Positions 51,511 through 64,000 of a stretch of DNA of 64,000 nucleotides are shown here, piece after piece. Every line of letters starts with the position of its first letter. Within the stretch, counting starts at the first letter, position 1. The translations under genes and the position numbers were made by a program. Source of the DNA: Brugia malayi. Taxonomy: Eukaryota; Nematoda; Chromadorea; Rhabditida; Onchocercidae. The notes below the pieces were generated by a model. It saw nothing but the letters and a program-made list of their open reading frames with translations, was not told the DNA's origin and did no database searches. The DNA is taken from NCBI RefSeq assembly GCF_000002995.4, contig NW_025062475.1, positions 10,172,187 to 10,236,186 of the forward strand, in the 5' to 3' direction.

Positions 51511-54500
51511 ATGGATTATTCTTACAGGTTTACGCATTCGGATTGTGACTCCGACTCATTAAATGCAAATACGATAGAAACCGAATATGTTTGTCCAACA
51601 TGCCGTAATTCGCCGTTGGTCGCAGATGCAATGATGATATCAGCTGGGAATAGTTCTGTTGCGGCATCACCAACTTCCATTTCCACTCACGATGAAGCAT
51701 CGCGTAGCATTCCGCTTGACAATCCATATTGCATGGATTCACCTAACAGAAGCAGCCCTTTGATGTCATTATCTCAATTGGATACTTTTGGCGACTTTTT
51801 CAACATTCATCAATCTACAGGTAGTAGTTTACAGTTGGAATTGATTTCTGCAGTGCATAATGCAAAATTGCTACCAGACTAACTGTTTTATGCTATTATC
51901 GAAGTAGTATTAAAGTCGTGTCACAAAATCTTTGAAGATTTTCCCTTTAATAGCAGTATTTCTAAGTTAAATATATAATAGTAAGACGAAATGTAATGAG
52001 TTAGTTTTGTTAATGGAATATTTCCATACCAAAATTGAATGCTAATATTAACTGAAGTTATAGGGCAAGTTCCATCAATGTCGCCATCTGGATCTACCGC
52101 ACTAAGTGGACCTGTATCTTCCTGTAGAGCTTCTCCCGGTTCATTTCCCGAGTTTAATAATACTGGCGATACAGCTGATGAACTGCGCTTCAGTTCCAAG
52201 TTAGAGTTTTAAATCGTTTCAACTAGTTAATTTTAAATTAAGATTTAAGGCGAGTATAGAATGTAATATTTAGGAAAAAAAATGGAAAGGGTAATGAAAA
52301 AAATGATCTTTCAGAAGAGAGCGGAGTGATAATTCTAGCACCGTCAGCCGAACATCGCGTGGTGGAGGAGTAAAAAAGCCTTGCGGTCGTGGAGTAACTC
52401 CGCGAACGCGTTCACTTGCTGGAGTAAATAATGATTTAACCGAAGTAACTCATTCGCATCGGGGAAAACGAGGTGGAAGAGGTAGCAATAAGAATGGTAG
52501 AGGACGTAGACCAAGGTTACACTTTAAACAAATTTATATCGATGGTTATTTCTGTCAGAGATATTAGGAAAACGCCAACATTTGATATTTTAGTCTGTAG
52601 TTCTCAAACAAACGCAATATTAACTTTGGATGCGGTAATTTCTTATTATGTATTAAATCTGATTTTCGAAAATGGTATATGTTTTGTATAGAGGAGGCAA
52701 GACGTCAGCAATGTTAGCAATGGTTAATGCGGCAGCGGCAAATCGAGATGCAGATCAGGACAGTTCGGAAATGGACGACACTCGGCATCGTATGGAAGAA
52801 AATGATTATATCAGGACAGTGGTTGTAACGTGTGCTGAGAACTCTTACTTTTTACAAATGCCATTATGTTTAATTTGTGGTAGCATTGGAAAAGGTGCTG
52901 AAGGAACGATGGTGACTTGTGTGACTTGCTCACAAAGTTACCACACATACTGTGTCGGACTGCATGATAAGGTGTGTTTTTGAGTAGCGAAATGCAATAG
53001 ATGAAGCGGAATATGAGATGGTGACCTGCTTCGAAGGAGTTTTTATTTGATTCACGCATTAGTTTTCGTGATGCCATTCTTGCTACCATGAAAACTACTG
53101 CTTAGCCAGGATATCTTTCATTTTTTTTTTGAGAAATCGAGTTGTTTTCTAGCATGAAATATTAACTTCTTTAGCTCAATTCCACAATAGTACGGAGAGG
53201 ATGGCGTTGTTTGGACTGCACGGTTTGCGAAGGGTGCGGCGATGGACATGACGAATCCAACTTGATTCTCTGTGATGAATGTGACATTTCATACCATATT
53301 TATTGTTTGGAACCACCTCTTGAACGAATTCCACATGGGCCGTGGAGATGTAAATGGTATATTTGACAAATTATCTTTCTAAAAAATTTTCATATAGATG
53401 TTGATAAAGCAGTCTTCTACTAATGAGACGTTTTTAGGTGCTCAGCTTGCCGGCGTTGTGGTAACCAAATATCCAACATTACGGATAATCAAAATTTTTG
53501 TGAAACCTGCTTCACACTTCGGAAATGTCCTAAATGTTTGCGACTTTATGAAATTGGTGATAATATCATTAAATGTCAGCATTGTGCAAGGTATTCTAAC
53601 AGTGTTTTACATTTGGTTGTCCATAAGTTTAAAATTCCATTCAGTTTTTTCTAAATAAAAAATTTTCTTGTTTATGGACTAAGATAAACCTATTTAGATG
53701 GCTCCATGGTAAATGCGAAGAGTTGTACGGTGAAGAGATGTTTGAAACTGCATCAGAAAATGGTTTCCGCTGCTCGCTTTGTCGTCCGCAAGGTAACGTA
53801 GTTGGCGATGCTTTCAACATTTTGGTGTGCGATAATGTAACGATGAACAAGTGTGCACTCGAAATATTGCATTTACGCTGTGGTGGAGCACTTTTTCGCT
53901 ATCCCAGCTCTGCTGATTCTGTCTACGATTTTCCATCATACTTCTTTGCACCGCGATCTCACTCATTTGAAGGTTGAGGCCTTTTAAATTCAAAAATTTT
54001 TTTGCATGTTATTAAAAGTTTCTAGTTTAAGCTTTTCAATATTTCAGATAATTGCAGTTGTCAAGTATGGGTATCTGTTGAAGTAGTCTGTTAATAAAAT
54101 AGGGATGTTCTAATTATTAATAGTCTAATTGACTTTGGTAGATAATAGCTAATGCTGTTAAAGAGTTTGCTAGACCTTTCCCTGAATTTTTGTAAATGAA
54201 TGCATGTAAAGGCATCTCAGTGGTTTTAATTAAACTTGTGAGCTGTTTCAGTACCCTTCTTTATGACCAAGTTTTATTTATAAAGTTTTCAGAACCAATA
54301 GAAGAAGACGATCTAGAGAGTTCTGGTTTCGGAATGAGTGTAGGAGTGAGTGGTCGAGGTCGAGGAATGAGAAGTGGTGGTCCTGGTCGACGAGTGATGA
54401 AATTGGGTGTTGGTGGATTCTTTGTAAAGGTATTTCTTACCGGCTTTCACCCTTTTTTTTTTTCAGTTTACTTTTCAACTTATGTTAATATTGTTTGAGC

Positions 54501-57500
54501 AGGTACCTCGACATCGTTTATCAAATGCGGAAGACGAGAATGGCGTGGAAGAGGATTCTGCAAAACCAAAAATAAAACGCTTCCGAAAACCAAGAAGGTC
54601 ACAGCTGGAGGACAATTATCCACCAGTTATTCAAGTGAGTCGGACAAATAATTCGTTCGTTTTGATCTAGTTAACTTTATATTACATACTAGAATCGTTA
54701 ACCTTGATAGAATCACTGTGTTATATTCAGTCATGCATTGATGTATTGCAGAAATGCGTAACAGTGAATAAAAATTCACCACGTGCTTAGGAAAACAACG
54801 TGAAATATGAATTTTGTTTTCAGGAAAGCTTTTTTGGTATGAGGCCAGTTGAGGGAAGGTGTTTGTTAGATGTTGTAGTGGATGAACCGAATTTGGTGGA
54901 ACATCAAAAACCAACTTTAGTCATCGATAGACAAAAAGAAGCCTGTGAACTGAACGAAATGGATTCTGAGGTCGATATGTCAAGATATATCGCAAATATT
55001 TTTTTAACTGATTTTTCTCAGTCTTTCCAGCACATCGTAGCAATGTTTTGAACTTGATCGTTGATGTTGAAGGAAAAATTTTTCCATTCTTCAAATGTTT
55101 GATTTTAAACGTAAATCGCATTCGAATTTTAGGCTTTGCATGAAAGTGAAAGCCTTCTGGGAAATATAACGGAGAATGATATTCTTGGCAATATGGAAGA
55201 AATTGATTTTGATAATTTGGATTTAAATGAACTACTGTTGGATGGTGATGAAGATGACGACGATGATGAAGCATTGGAAAATGCACTGAGTGGTATTTTT
55301 TAAAACTAGTATATATAGTCCTTATTAACCAAATGTAGCTTTTGACTTTTTTCTTTAATATGCAATATTCGCTAAATAGGTGCTTTCTTAAGCCATGACG
55401 AAGTGCAATTTGAAACATTTCGTATAGATAAAAAAATCAGGAATAATCTAGGAAGCTAAAAATGCATTATTTCAGCAAAAACTTTCATGCATTTAAGTTT
55501 CATTAATTTTATAATGTGTATTTCAGATAAAATGGGACCACCCAGTGAAGATGGTCAAATAACCGCTCATGGTGGTCCTATGCGATCTCAGACTTTTTGT
55601 TCAGGGCAGCAGGTATTATTTATGTACTTTCTTTAAGAAAAGTTAAGTTAATTATCAAACTGCTTTTAGATTACTTGGAGCTGCATTACGGACCACTGCA
55701 TTATTTCTCTTGTTTAGACTCGAAGATTTACTATTGCTTCAACAAGTAATCTAACTCAGGGAAGTATTCGTTCAAATGTGCATATGCCTCCTGGTTACAA
55801 TCAAACCGGTATTTACACTCAGTCCAGATCTAGTAGTCAGGTGTTTCTTTAAAATCTCCCTTTTCTGATAGTTTTGAAAGCTGAAATTATTATTTATAAC
55901 TCATAAGGTTTAATAATATTTTAAGCTGGGTGACACTTGTACCGAACGAGTGAATCAAGCAACAGAAAAGTGGGAAGAAGATGAACCATTGGGAGAGCGT
56001 GCTACGAAAGCTGCCGTTCTTTATGCGAATATTAATTACCCGCAGTGGAAGGAGCAATACCCGGAATGGCCAGAGCGTGTGAAACACATTCATCGAATGT
56101 GGAGATCTCTGGATGCTAGCAGTAGACAACAGTATGTAAATAAGGCAAGAGAAAATCGAGCAAATAGAGTAAAGGTGAGAATATTTCTTATTTATATAGA
56201 TTGCTTATATAGATACAAATACATTTCAGCAGCCTAGAGCAAAGCGTATTACAACGTCGGCAACAACTCCTACTGGTGTTGTTCGAGCTATTGTTGGTCC
56301 AAATCGATATGGAATAATCCCAGGACAAGATAATATGGCAGGATATTGCCGTTCTGAGGTAAAATATTGTTTTCGAAACATTGTTCTACGTCTTTAATTA
56401 TGGTTTGAAAGATTTGCAAGTTTTACAAATTGCATATTCGGGAAGAATAAACTTTGTTCATGTTTAGGTAGAATATAACGAAAGTTTCAAAGTTCCAACA
56501 ATGCCTTATGGTGCTGGTGAATGTATGATGAATCAAAGTGCGTCTGTAGGTTCCGTAGATGTCTCCATAGTTCAACCCTACGGAGCAGCACAACAACATT
56601 ATTATCATTCCGAACAAGTACTTTCATTTTCAATTCTTTCAATAAGAATATTTCTAAAAGGTCATTCTTTTCTATTGTTACAAAACAACTAACTCTTAAA
56701 ATTAGTGAAGTCATTGTCGTAGGACTAGCAGTGAACATAGATGGATGTCGATAGCAGCCAACAATTTCGTTTATCATTACCGCCCCAACTTAGCACCTTA
56801 AAAATTGATAATCTTTCAGGAAGGTGGTTCATTTGCCAGTGCATCTCAAGTTAGATCAGCGCCTGTTAGAAATCCCCAATCTTTGATTGCGCATTTGAGC
56901 AAAGAAGTTTTGGATAATTATAGTTTGCTGCAGAAACGAAGCAATGAATTAGCGAAATATCAGTTGGTATGTGTAGCGTCACTACGATTATTTTCTTATG
57001 ACTACACACCACTGCAAAAATTTCGATCTGATTGATTTTCTCAAGATATGAAAATATTTTCTATCTTGCAGAACATAATTTTAGGCGATTGAAAATGATT
57101 TAGCTCGGATGCGGAAGCAGAAGAAAAATCTTACCGCGAAAAGAAGACAGTTGAACAAAAACAATCAGCAGTACGACGCTCACGGACAACGGATCGAAAT
57201 TGAGCTGAGCGAAACCGACAGGTATACTTATTACTATTGTTCCATTTTATTACCAGTTTTGGTTGAAACGGAGTGAAAATATCAGTTCATTAAATGTAGT
57301 GCTTTCATCTGTACCCAGATGTAAGATGAATGCAGTGTTTGATGCAATTGATATGAATTCATGAGAAACCTCATCGTTAGTTCATTAAAATAAATATGGT
57401 TCCATATTCCGTGATTCATTTATAGTTGCTTCCACTTTGCCATTCTCAATATTTCTTGCAGACATTCACTCACAACACTTGCCAATGCTATACCGATCCG

Positions 57501-60500
57501 GCAAAAAGATTTAGAAAATTGTAAGCGGGACATTAAACTTCATTCTTCCAATGTTCGTGATTTTGAAGTCAAAAACAACATACCACCAGAACTAATTCCA
57601 CAAATGACACCTGTTGTGCAACCTGTTGGCCTGCATGTAAATGCTGCACGTGCAAAACAGCTGCAGAGCGGTACACCTCCTACACCTAATGATATGATGT
57701 CTTCAAACAACGGCATTCGACCTCCGCCATCATATCCAGCATTTGGTATGGTGGGTAACTATCGACCTCCCTATCAGTCTGGCGCTCAGATGTCTGAATA
57801 TAATCATTCTGGCTATGGTACAACTCCAAAAAGTGAGACTGAAACTGCGCAAATATGTTCGGGTATAACTGTCTTCTTTTTTCAGAACTTTTATTTGAAA
57901 GCACTAGTTTTCAGGATTTACCACAAATTTGTCTTACTGTTCATTTATGAAAAGTTTTAAAGTTGGGTGAGCTATGAACTAGCTTATGAAATTTCGTCTT
58001 TTTGTATTTTGCACTAAAGGATTCTGAATATTCTTTTATTAATGAAAGTTGAGGTTAAAATGTGTGCACAGTTAATACTAAATATTTTTGATATTTTTAA
58101 AGACTCTCCAACACCACCTAGCGGTCGACCAGGATCATCCAGTTCAACAGAATGGCAGTGTCGGGGTGGAAGGGGAAAGCGGAAAAGACGTGACGATGAT
58201 CGGAATGATGAATGCAAAAGACCAGCAATGCTTGGTGATGTTGCTGCTGAGACTCTAACTACGCAATTTGAGCGAGATATTTATGACGTTGTAGATCGCT
58301 TAATAACGCAAGCTGTTATTATGGTCGATGGTATACATCTTTTTAAAAATTTGAAACGATATATATTTATACTTTTTTTTTGGAATTAACACCAAGTATC
58401 TCGCAATATTATGTTCTGAGCCATATCTTTCAGGTGCTGAAGCTGCTCGAAAAAGTGGGATGCTGAAAAGACTTTTAGAATCACAAATGAAAAAAGAATA
58501 TACCTCACAAAGAAATTCTTTTTCTGGATTGGAGTTTAACAGTAATTTTGTTTAAAAATTCCAAATGTTGGTCGAACAATTTTTTCATTATTCGACCAGT
58601 AATTTATCCTATGTGGGACATGAAGATTTTTTGCCTTAAATTCATCACCCCCTCTTTTTCAGTCCCTCCAAAGCCAAAAAAGAAGCGTACTCAGCAGAAG
58701 AAGCTTGGTGTTGGGAATAGTAATGAATATGAATTATTGCTGGAGCGGATTTCCACTCAACTTCGTCTTTGCCCACAACTTCCTCGAAGTGCAATTGAAC
58801 CCATATCGCGTGTTGGTCGCTCATCTTATTTCATGTTTGGTATTACGGATTTACCAGATCGAATAGGTTTGTCTAAAATCTGCAAAAAGTTTCTGTTTTT
58901 TAAAGGATTGAAATCCATCAAGTTTATTCAGTATAATATAAAATGAGCAAATGAAGTGTATAATCTAATAATATCATTGTAGAATTTTTTTTTTCCATTG
59001 CAGTTAGTACAATCTCATAATTGAACGTTAGTCTTGGATTCTATTTAATCGATCAGTTGACCAACTTGGCAGTTTTATTGCGAATGATTTGTATATCGAT
59101 TTAGTCTTACTTAGCTTACAATATAAGATTCTGTTTACTGACTTCAGAAATTTCGTTTCAAATTTTCTTATCTTTTAGATAAGCCATCAATTAAAGGGAG
59201 CGAAATTGGTGATGTACGACTTACTTTTATGGGCGATTATTATACGCGTCTCTTTCAGTGTCCTTTTGATGAAACTTCACTTTATCAAACAATGTCTGAT
59301 TTCGCAGCTGATGTTAAGCTGCCGGTTTTATACAGGTTAGTTATATTTTTTTTCATGTTTTGAAGTTGATTTCATCACTTACTGATAAATCAGTATGCAC
59401 TTTCAGAACAAGATACATAGCTCCAAGAGGGATACAGGAAAGAGAAAAACCTGTGAGTAAAATGCGAGCACTTTCGGTTGTTCGTCGTTCAGGTTCTCCT
59501 CCTTTACGGCAGATTTCTAGAATACCTGAATCAGTAGTACCAGAGGCTCCACCAAGACATGCATTTTTCAAGGCCTGTAAAATTTTATTCATTCATGCGA
59601 TGCTTTATTAATCAAATTCCTAGAATATGAATTTCAAAATGTTTTACAGATTCTTATTTATAAATAAAATATCCGTTCAAAAAATTGTGAACATCCACTT
59701 AAAAAAATTGTGATAAATGCGAGTAGGAGATTTCGATATAGCGAAAAATAATTGGAGACAAACTTGTAACTTCTGTTGTTTGAGCTGAATTAATTTTTAA
59801 TGTTAGAATTTCTGCACCACTTTATCCAGTCTTCAATTGAATGTAATTATTGAAATTGAAAAAGTAGTGGTAGTAGCAGACTATTATATGGAAATGGGAT
59901 TTTTAAAATATTTATCGAAAAGGGCATTGATTTGAAACATATTTCAGAAGCGTGAGTCACCAAAAAAAGTAGGGGTCAGTATCGTATTCGAAGGTCCTGA
60001 AGGCAGTCTTGATGCTGAAGCTGGTTTGAGACAGTTAATGGTGCTCCTTGGTATGGAACAGTTACCAGATTATGAATTTGATACTCCTCCTCAAACTCCT
60101 GAACCTTCAAAACGTTAGTTGTCATATTCCCTTCCAACAATCCTACAATCTTTTTTAAAATGATACCATTCCATCTCATGTGCAAAATGATTCTCCAGTA
60201 CTTGTGATATGATTAAAAAGCGACAAAAGATAGAAATTCCGAATTAGAATTGAGCTGAATATTATTTCAACACTGAAAATGAAATGATAACTTTTCTTGG
60301 AGTTTGGCTGAACACATTTGAATTGAAATGTAGAGCTCTTCCTTACCGATGGATATGGTTTCCTTCAGGTGATCTTGGTGAAATCCAAAAGACCGAATCA
60401 CCAGTGGCTGATGACTTTACTTGTCGTCACTGTGGTGCCTTAACTGATCAGCCTGCTGTAAGACAGACAGCTCGCCAACTTGGAATCATCGATCATGAAG

Positions 60501-63500
60501 TTCGCTGCATTGTTTTCCTTATTCCATTTTTTTGTAATTTTTAAAAATTACAATTGTTGTCATTCTTTATAATATCTAAACATTACTGTTGTCACATTTC
60601 AAGAACTGTTTGATCAAAAATAGTTTATTTCAGCCAAAAGATGAGACATTAGCGTTCTGCTCAATGAATTGTTATTACAATTACATGGCTAATGCGAAGG
60701 CTGCGTTATCACCGGAAGATCTTTCGGTTTTTGTTTCCTTATTCCGAACCATTTTTCTTTTGTTTATTTTTTTGATTTGGCTAATTTTTGAATTTTAGAG
60801 AGCAGAACGTTTTATTGGTGCTGAAACACTGGCCAAACTTCGGCAGGCAAGCGCTGATAATTTTGCCAAATATCTTCATCTTGGAAAAGTAAGTTATATC
60901 TTTTATTGGTCGCTGAACTTATTCGTCAAAAATTTAGACAGCATCCTTGATTTTTTGAAACATTAGGGAAATTAACTATCCTTTACCATTATCCGAACAA
61001 TTTTTATTCTTATGTCGGTATTACCTCTTAAATGCTTTTTATAATTCCCTGTTCTGCTTTTTCCTTTTTTTTTTTTTGCATCACACATTCTGCAGTTTAA
61101 GGGGCAGTTAGAATCGCCTGGGAATTCAAACATGTGTTCACCATTGAGTGACGGTCGTGTTGAGTCGGATGCAAGGAACAATATTCAGGTTCATTTTTTC
61201 TGTGCTGTGCTTCTCAATCTTGGTTCTAGTATTGAGAAGCGCATATTGAGATTATGTAAAAGATAGACTGTACTTAATGAATTCATTATAGATAATTCAA
61301 GCTCGAGAGCTGTCATTATTGGGTGATCAGAACATTCAGAAGGCTTTGGAAAAGAAATGGAAAGGGCAACTGTGGATGCAATATGATGCAACAATTCTAG
61401 AAAGTTTCCGTGAATTATCAATCCAAACTCGTCAGGTGAGTAAAACATTATATTCCAGCATTCTTAGCATACTTGTTTTCAACATCTGTTCAAGTTTTTT
61501 GAGAGTGTCGCATGAGTCTTCTTATTATCAGTTAAAATTACAATTAACCTTAGCAATTATTTAAAAAGAAAATTTGAAACATAGCTTCACTTATAGAAGA
61601 AAACAATGAAGACTACATTAGGAAATTACAAAGAAATATACGTTTTTTTTTTTTTTTTTTTTTTTTCAGAAACAGCTGATTGCCGATCTTCAGAGCGTTT
61701 TACATTCCCATTGCATAGATCCTACCGAAGACAAACGGCAGTGTGCGTTTTGTGGGCAGCATGGAGATGGAGCATTAGATGATTGTGGAAGACTTTTGAA
61801 CGCAGACGCAAATACCTGGGTGCACGTTAATTGTGCCTTGTGGTCAGAAGAAGTTAGTTTCATCGAATGGTAATCCATAAAACTAAGACTTTTCTAAAGG
61901 GATTGTGAAATCTAAAGTTTTACAGGTTTATGAGACTTCTGCTGGTGCGCTTATTAATGTAGAGGATGCACTGAGACGGGCGACAAATGTGATTTGTTCA
62001 ATTTGCCAGCTCATGGGTGCTTCACTAAGGTGTTACAAACTTAACTGTGAAAAGAACTTTCATATTTTTTGTGCCAAGTCAACAAGAGGAAAATTTATGA
62101 AAGATAAGGTGAAATCTTTTAAATAAAAAATGTAATTTTTTAGAATCTTCCAACTTCTAGATCTATCATATTCTCATTTAATTGAAATGTTGAATCATTT
62201 TATTTTGTTCTTATGTTTAGACTTTTATTTGCGAAGAGCATGATGATTATCGGAATGACTTGGTACTCGACCATTTAAAAGCGCTGCGTCGTATTTATAT
62301 CGATCGTGAAGAAAATCAGTTGATAGCAAAATTGTTTCATAGTGAGGCTGATAGGCTAGTTCTTCGAGTAGGCAGCCTTATATTTAGTCACATTGGACAG
62401 CTGCTTCCAGAACAGTTGAAAGCGTTCCATAATTCAGATCACATATTTCCGGTTGGTTTGAATTTCTCAACTTTACTGAATCAGTGATTACGTTTTTTAT
62501 TAAGGCATAAATTGAGACTTTAAAGTTTTTCAATTATTTTTAGATTGGATACAATGTGAAACGAATTTTTTGGTCGGTAACTAATGCAAATAATCGTATT
62601 CAGTACCAGTGTACAATTTGCGATAAATCGTCAGCACCGGAATTTGTTATTTCATACGAGGATGGTCAAGAAATACGGGAGAATTCGGCATCAGGTTGGT
62701 TGACTGCTTATCTGAAGGAGAATTCTCCTCTTCCTGTTGATTTTCTACATTTTTGATTTATAAATATGTGTGCGTATTTAAGCTGCCTGGAATCATATAT
62801 TAGTGGAAGTGGAAAGAACACGAGATAAAGATGATGGATTATTGCGTTTGTTCCCAGCGAATCTTACTGGAGATAGTTTATTTGGTCTTACGGAAGCAGC
62901 TGTCTCAAAAATGACGGAGTCGGTAAGAATGGAAATTTTCTTGTGCGGAATTTTACCGCGAAATTTAAAACAAATATTGATATGTCTTTTGAGTTGGCCG
63001 ATTTCAGTTACCAGGAGTGGACCAACTCATAACTTATACTTTCAAACACGGGGGAGTTCCTCTGATGGACTTGCCTTTAGCGGTCAATCCAAGTGGCTGC
63101 GCTAGATGCGAACCACGATTTCGAACACTTATCAAACATCGTCGCCGGAACCAGCCACCAGCAGCGACTGCTCGGTCGTCCGTTAGTACTGATGTACTTT
63201 CACGCGATACAAGAAGTTTGTTCTTCACAAATTATGAACAAAAATAGCTGAAGTTATGGGCAACTTCTACTATTGCTATTAGTTTTTGAATTTTTAAGAA
63301 CTTAAATTTCTTCTTAATTACAGCACGTGGCAGTAGCAGTTCATTATCCAGCGTAGATGTGTCTGCAGGACGCGGTTCATGTAGTACAACATTAGATTGT
63401 TATGGCGGACGATGGGAACCCGGACAACTGAGTACAGCTTATTACTCTCAATATCAGAAGATGAAGAAAGAGTGGAAAAATACTGTATACTTAGCTCGTT

Positions 63501-64000
63501 CACGTATTCAAGGATTAGGATTGTATGCATCACGAGATATTGAAATGAATTCCATGATTATCGAATATAAAGGCGAAGTAATACGTAGTGAAGTTAGTTT
63601 TTAAAAATTGATTTTGTAGATTAAGTGCGAATTCCATTTCTATTTTTAATTTACTTTCCTGTAATGTCCTACATTGTAATTTTCTGCTATTCTAAAGGAT
63701 ATACATTGCTATTCTTAGCAATGATGCATGTGTTTTATAAGGCACTAAGCCTACGCTACTTGAAGGTTGGTGAAATGCGTGAAAAGAAGTATGAAGCTCA
63801 AAATCGTGGTGTGTACATGTTTCGTATTGATGATGAAAAGCTTATTGATGCAACAATGGCTGGTGGTCCAGCACGATACATCAATCATTCGTGTGATCCA
63901 AACTGCAGTACACGTTTAGTTGATTCGGGTCCTTGTGGTGATGACAAAAAAATTATCATTATTGCTAACAGACCAATAAGTGCTGGAGAAGAAGTAAATA
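51511..64000 (+). CDS. set-16: KMT2C/D (MLL3/4)-type H3K4 methyltransferase SET-16, 3' end missing
   Basis: Thirty-eight phase-consistent exons from 51511-51820 to 63742-64000 give ~2,200 residues; the gene runs off the window. Parts in order: Ser-rich start; PHD cluster 52850-53790 (CLICG...CVTCSQSYHTYCVGL; CDECDISYHIYCLEPPLE; C..C pairs); RG-rich basic part; acidic patch; HMG-box-like segment 55990-56174 (YPEWPERVKHIHRMWRSL); coiled coil 56880-57221; basic nuclear region; extended PHD 61735-62260; FYRN/FYRC 62330-63000 (RVGSLIFSHIGQLLPEQ); WIN motif GCARCE (63095-63112); SET domain from 63470 (ARSRIQGLGLYASRDIE; GGPARYINHSCDPNC). It would write H3K4 monomethylation with the WRAD/UTX partners. 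The start is uncertain: ATG 51332 with a 9-base exon is an alternative. Exon ends at 57832/57862 and 59452/59572 are alternatives. Confidence 0.93.

Noticed and set aside
55054..55418. Minus-strand ORF of 165 codons opposite set-16
   Set aside because: It is the shadow of acidic, low-complexity set-16 exons and spans their introns; no domain was recognised.
59453..59611. Simple read-through terminating set-16 at 59609
   Set aside because: Strong coding exons with PHD, FYR and SET domains continue downstream in phase, so this is at most an alternative end.

Overview
The window is eukaryotic and reads as nematode DNA, most likely a filarial or other spirurid worm. It is very AT-rich. Genes are cut into many 40-420 bp exons by introns of roughly 100-1000 bp (a few reach 2-3 kb), with GT donors and TTTTCAG-like acceptors. 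The proteins match nematode or animal families, and several ATGs lie just after a TTTTCAG-type site, as expected for spliced-leader addition. No species was assigned. All gene models were built by hand: exons were joined only where donor, acceptor and reading phase agreed, and every model sums to whole codons.

Left third (1-23.5 kb). Three plus-strand housekeeping genes lie head to tail: nucleoporin Nup54/npp-1 (2011-5485), a DDX51/Dbp6 ribosome-biogenesis helicase (5849-9517) and metaxin-2 (10019-11423). Gaps of about 0.36 and 0.5 kb make an operon possible. They converge on two minus-strand genes: a secreted or membrane ZP-domain (cuticlin/DYF-7-like) protein (11730-17961) and a CFAP410/C21orf2 ciliary protein (19182-22511). 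About 1 kb separates CFAP410 from a divergent plus-strand JADE-type double-PHD chromatin protein (23553-28160).

Middle (28-40.8 kb). This is a gene-poor, low-complexity stretch. It holds a 31-bp minisatellite, several repeats and hairpins, a candidate small secreted peptide gene (32549-34979) and, on the minus strand, a well-supported miR-281/miR-46 family microRNA hairpin (35532-35615).

Right third (40.8-64 kb). A TAO-type Ste20 kinase (kin-18, minus strand, 40789-47498) shares a 0.6 kb divergent promoter region with the 26S proteasome ATPase Rpt6 (48099-50691). After Rpt6 comes a very large KMT2C/D (MLL3/4, set-16) H3K4 methyltransferase that runs off the window inside its SET domain (51511 to beyond 64000). 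JADE and SET-16 are both histone-modification scaffolds. No shared pathway is evident among the other neighbours, apart from a speculative sensory-cilium theme for CFAP410 and the ZP protein.

No virus, bacterial insert, CRISPR array, intact transposon or tRNA gene was recognised.
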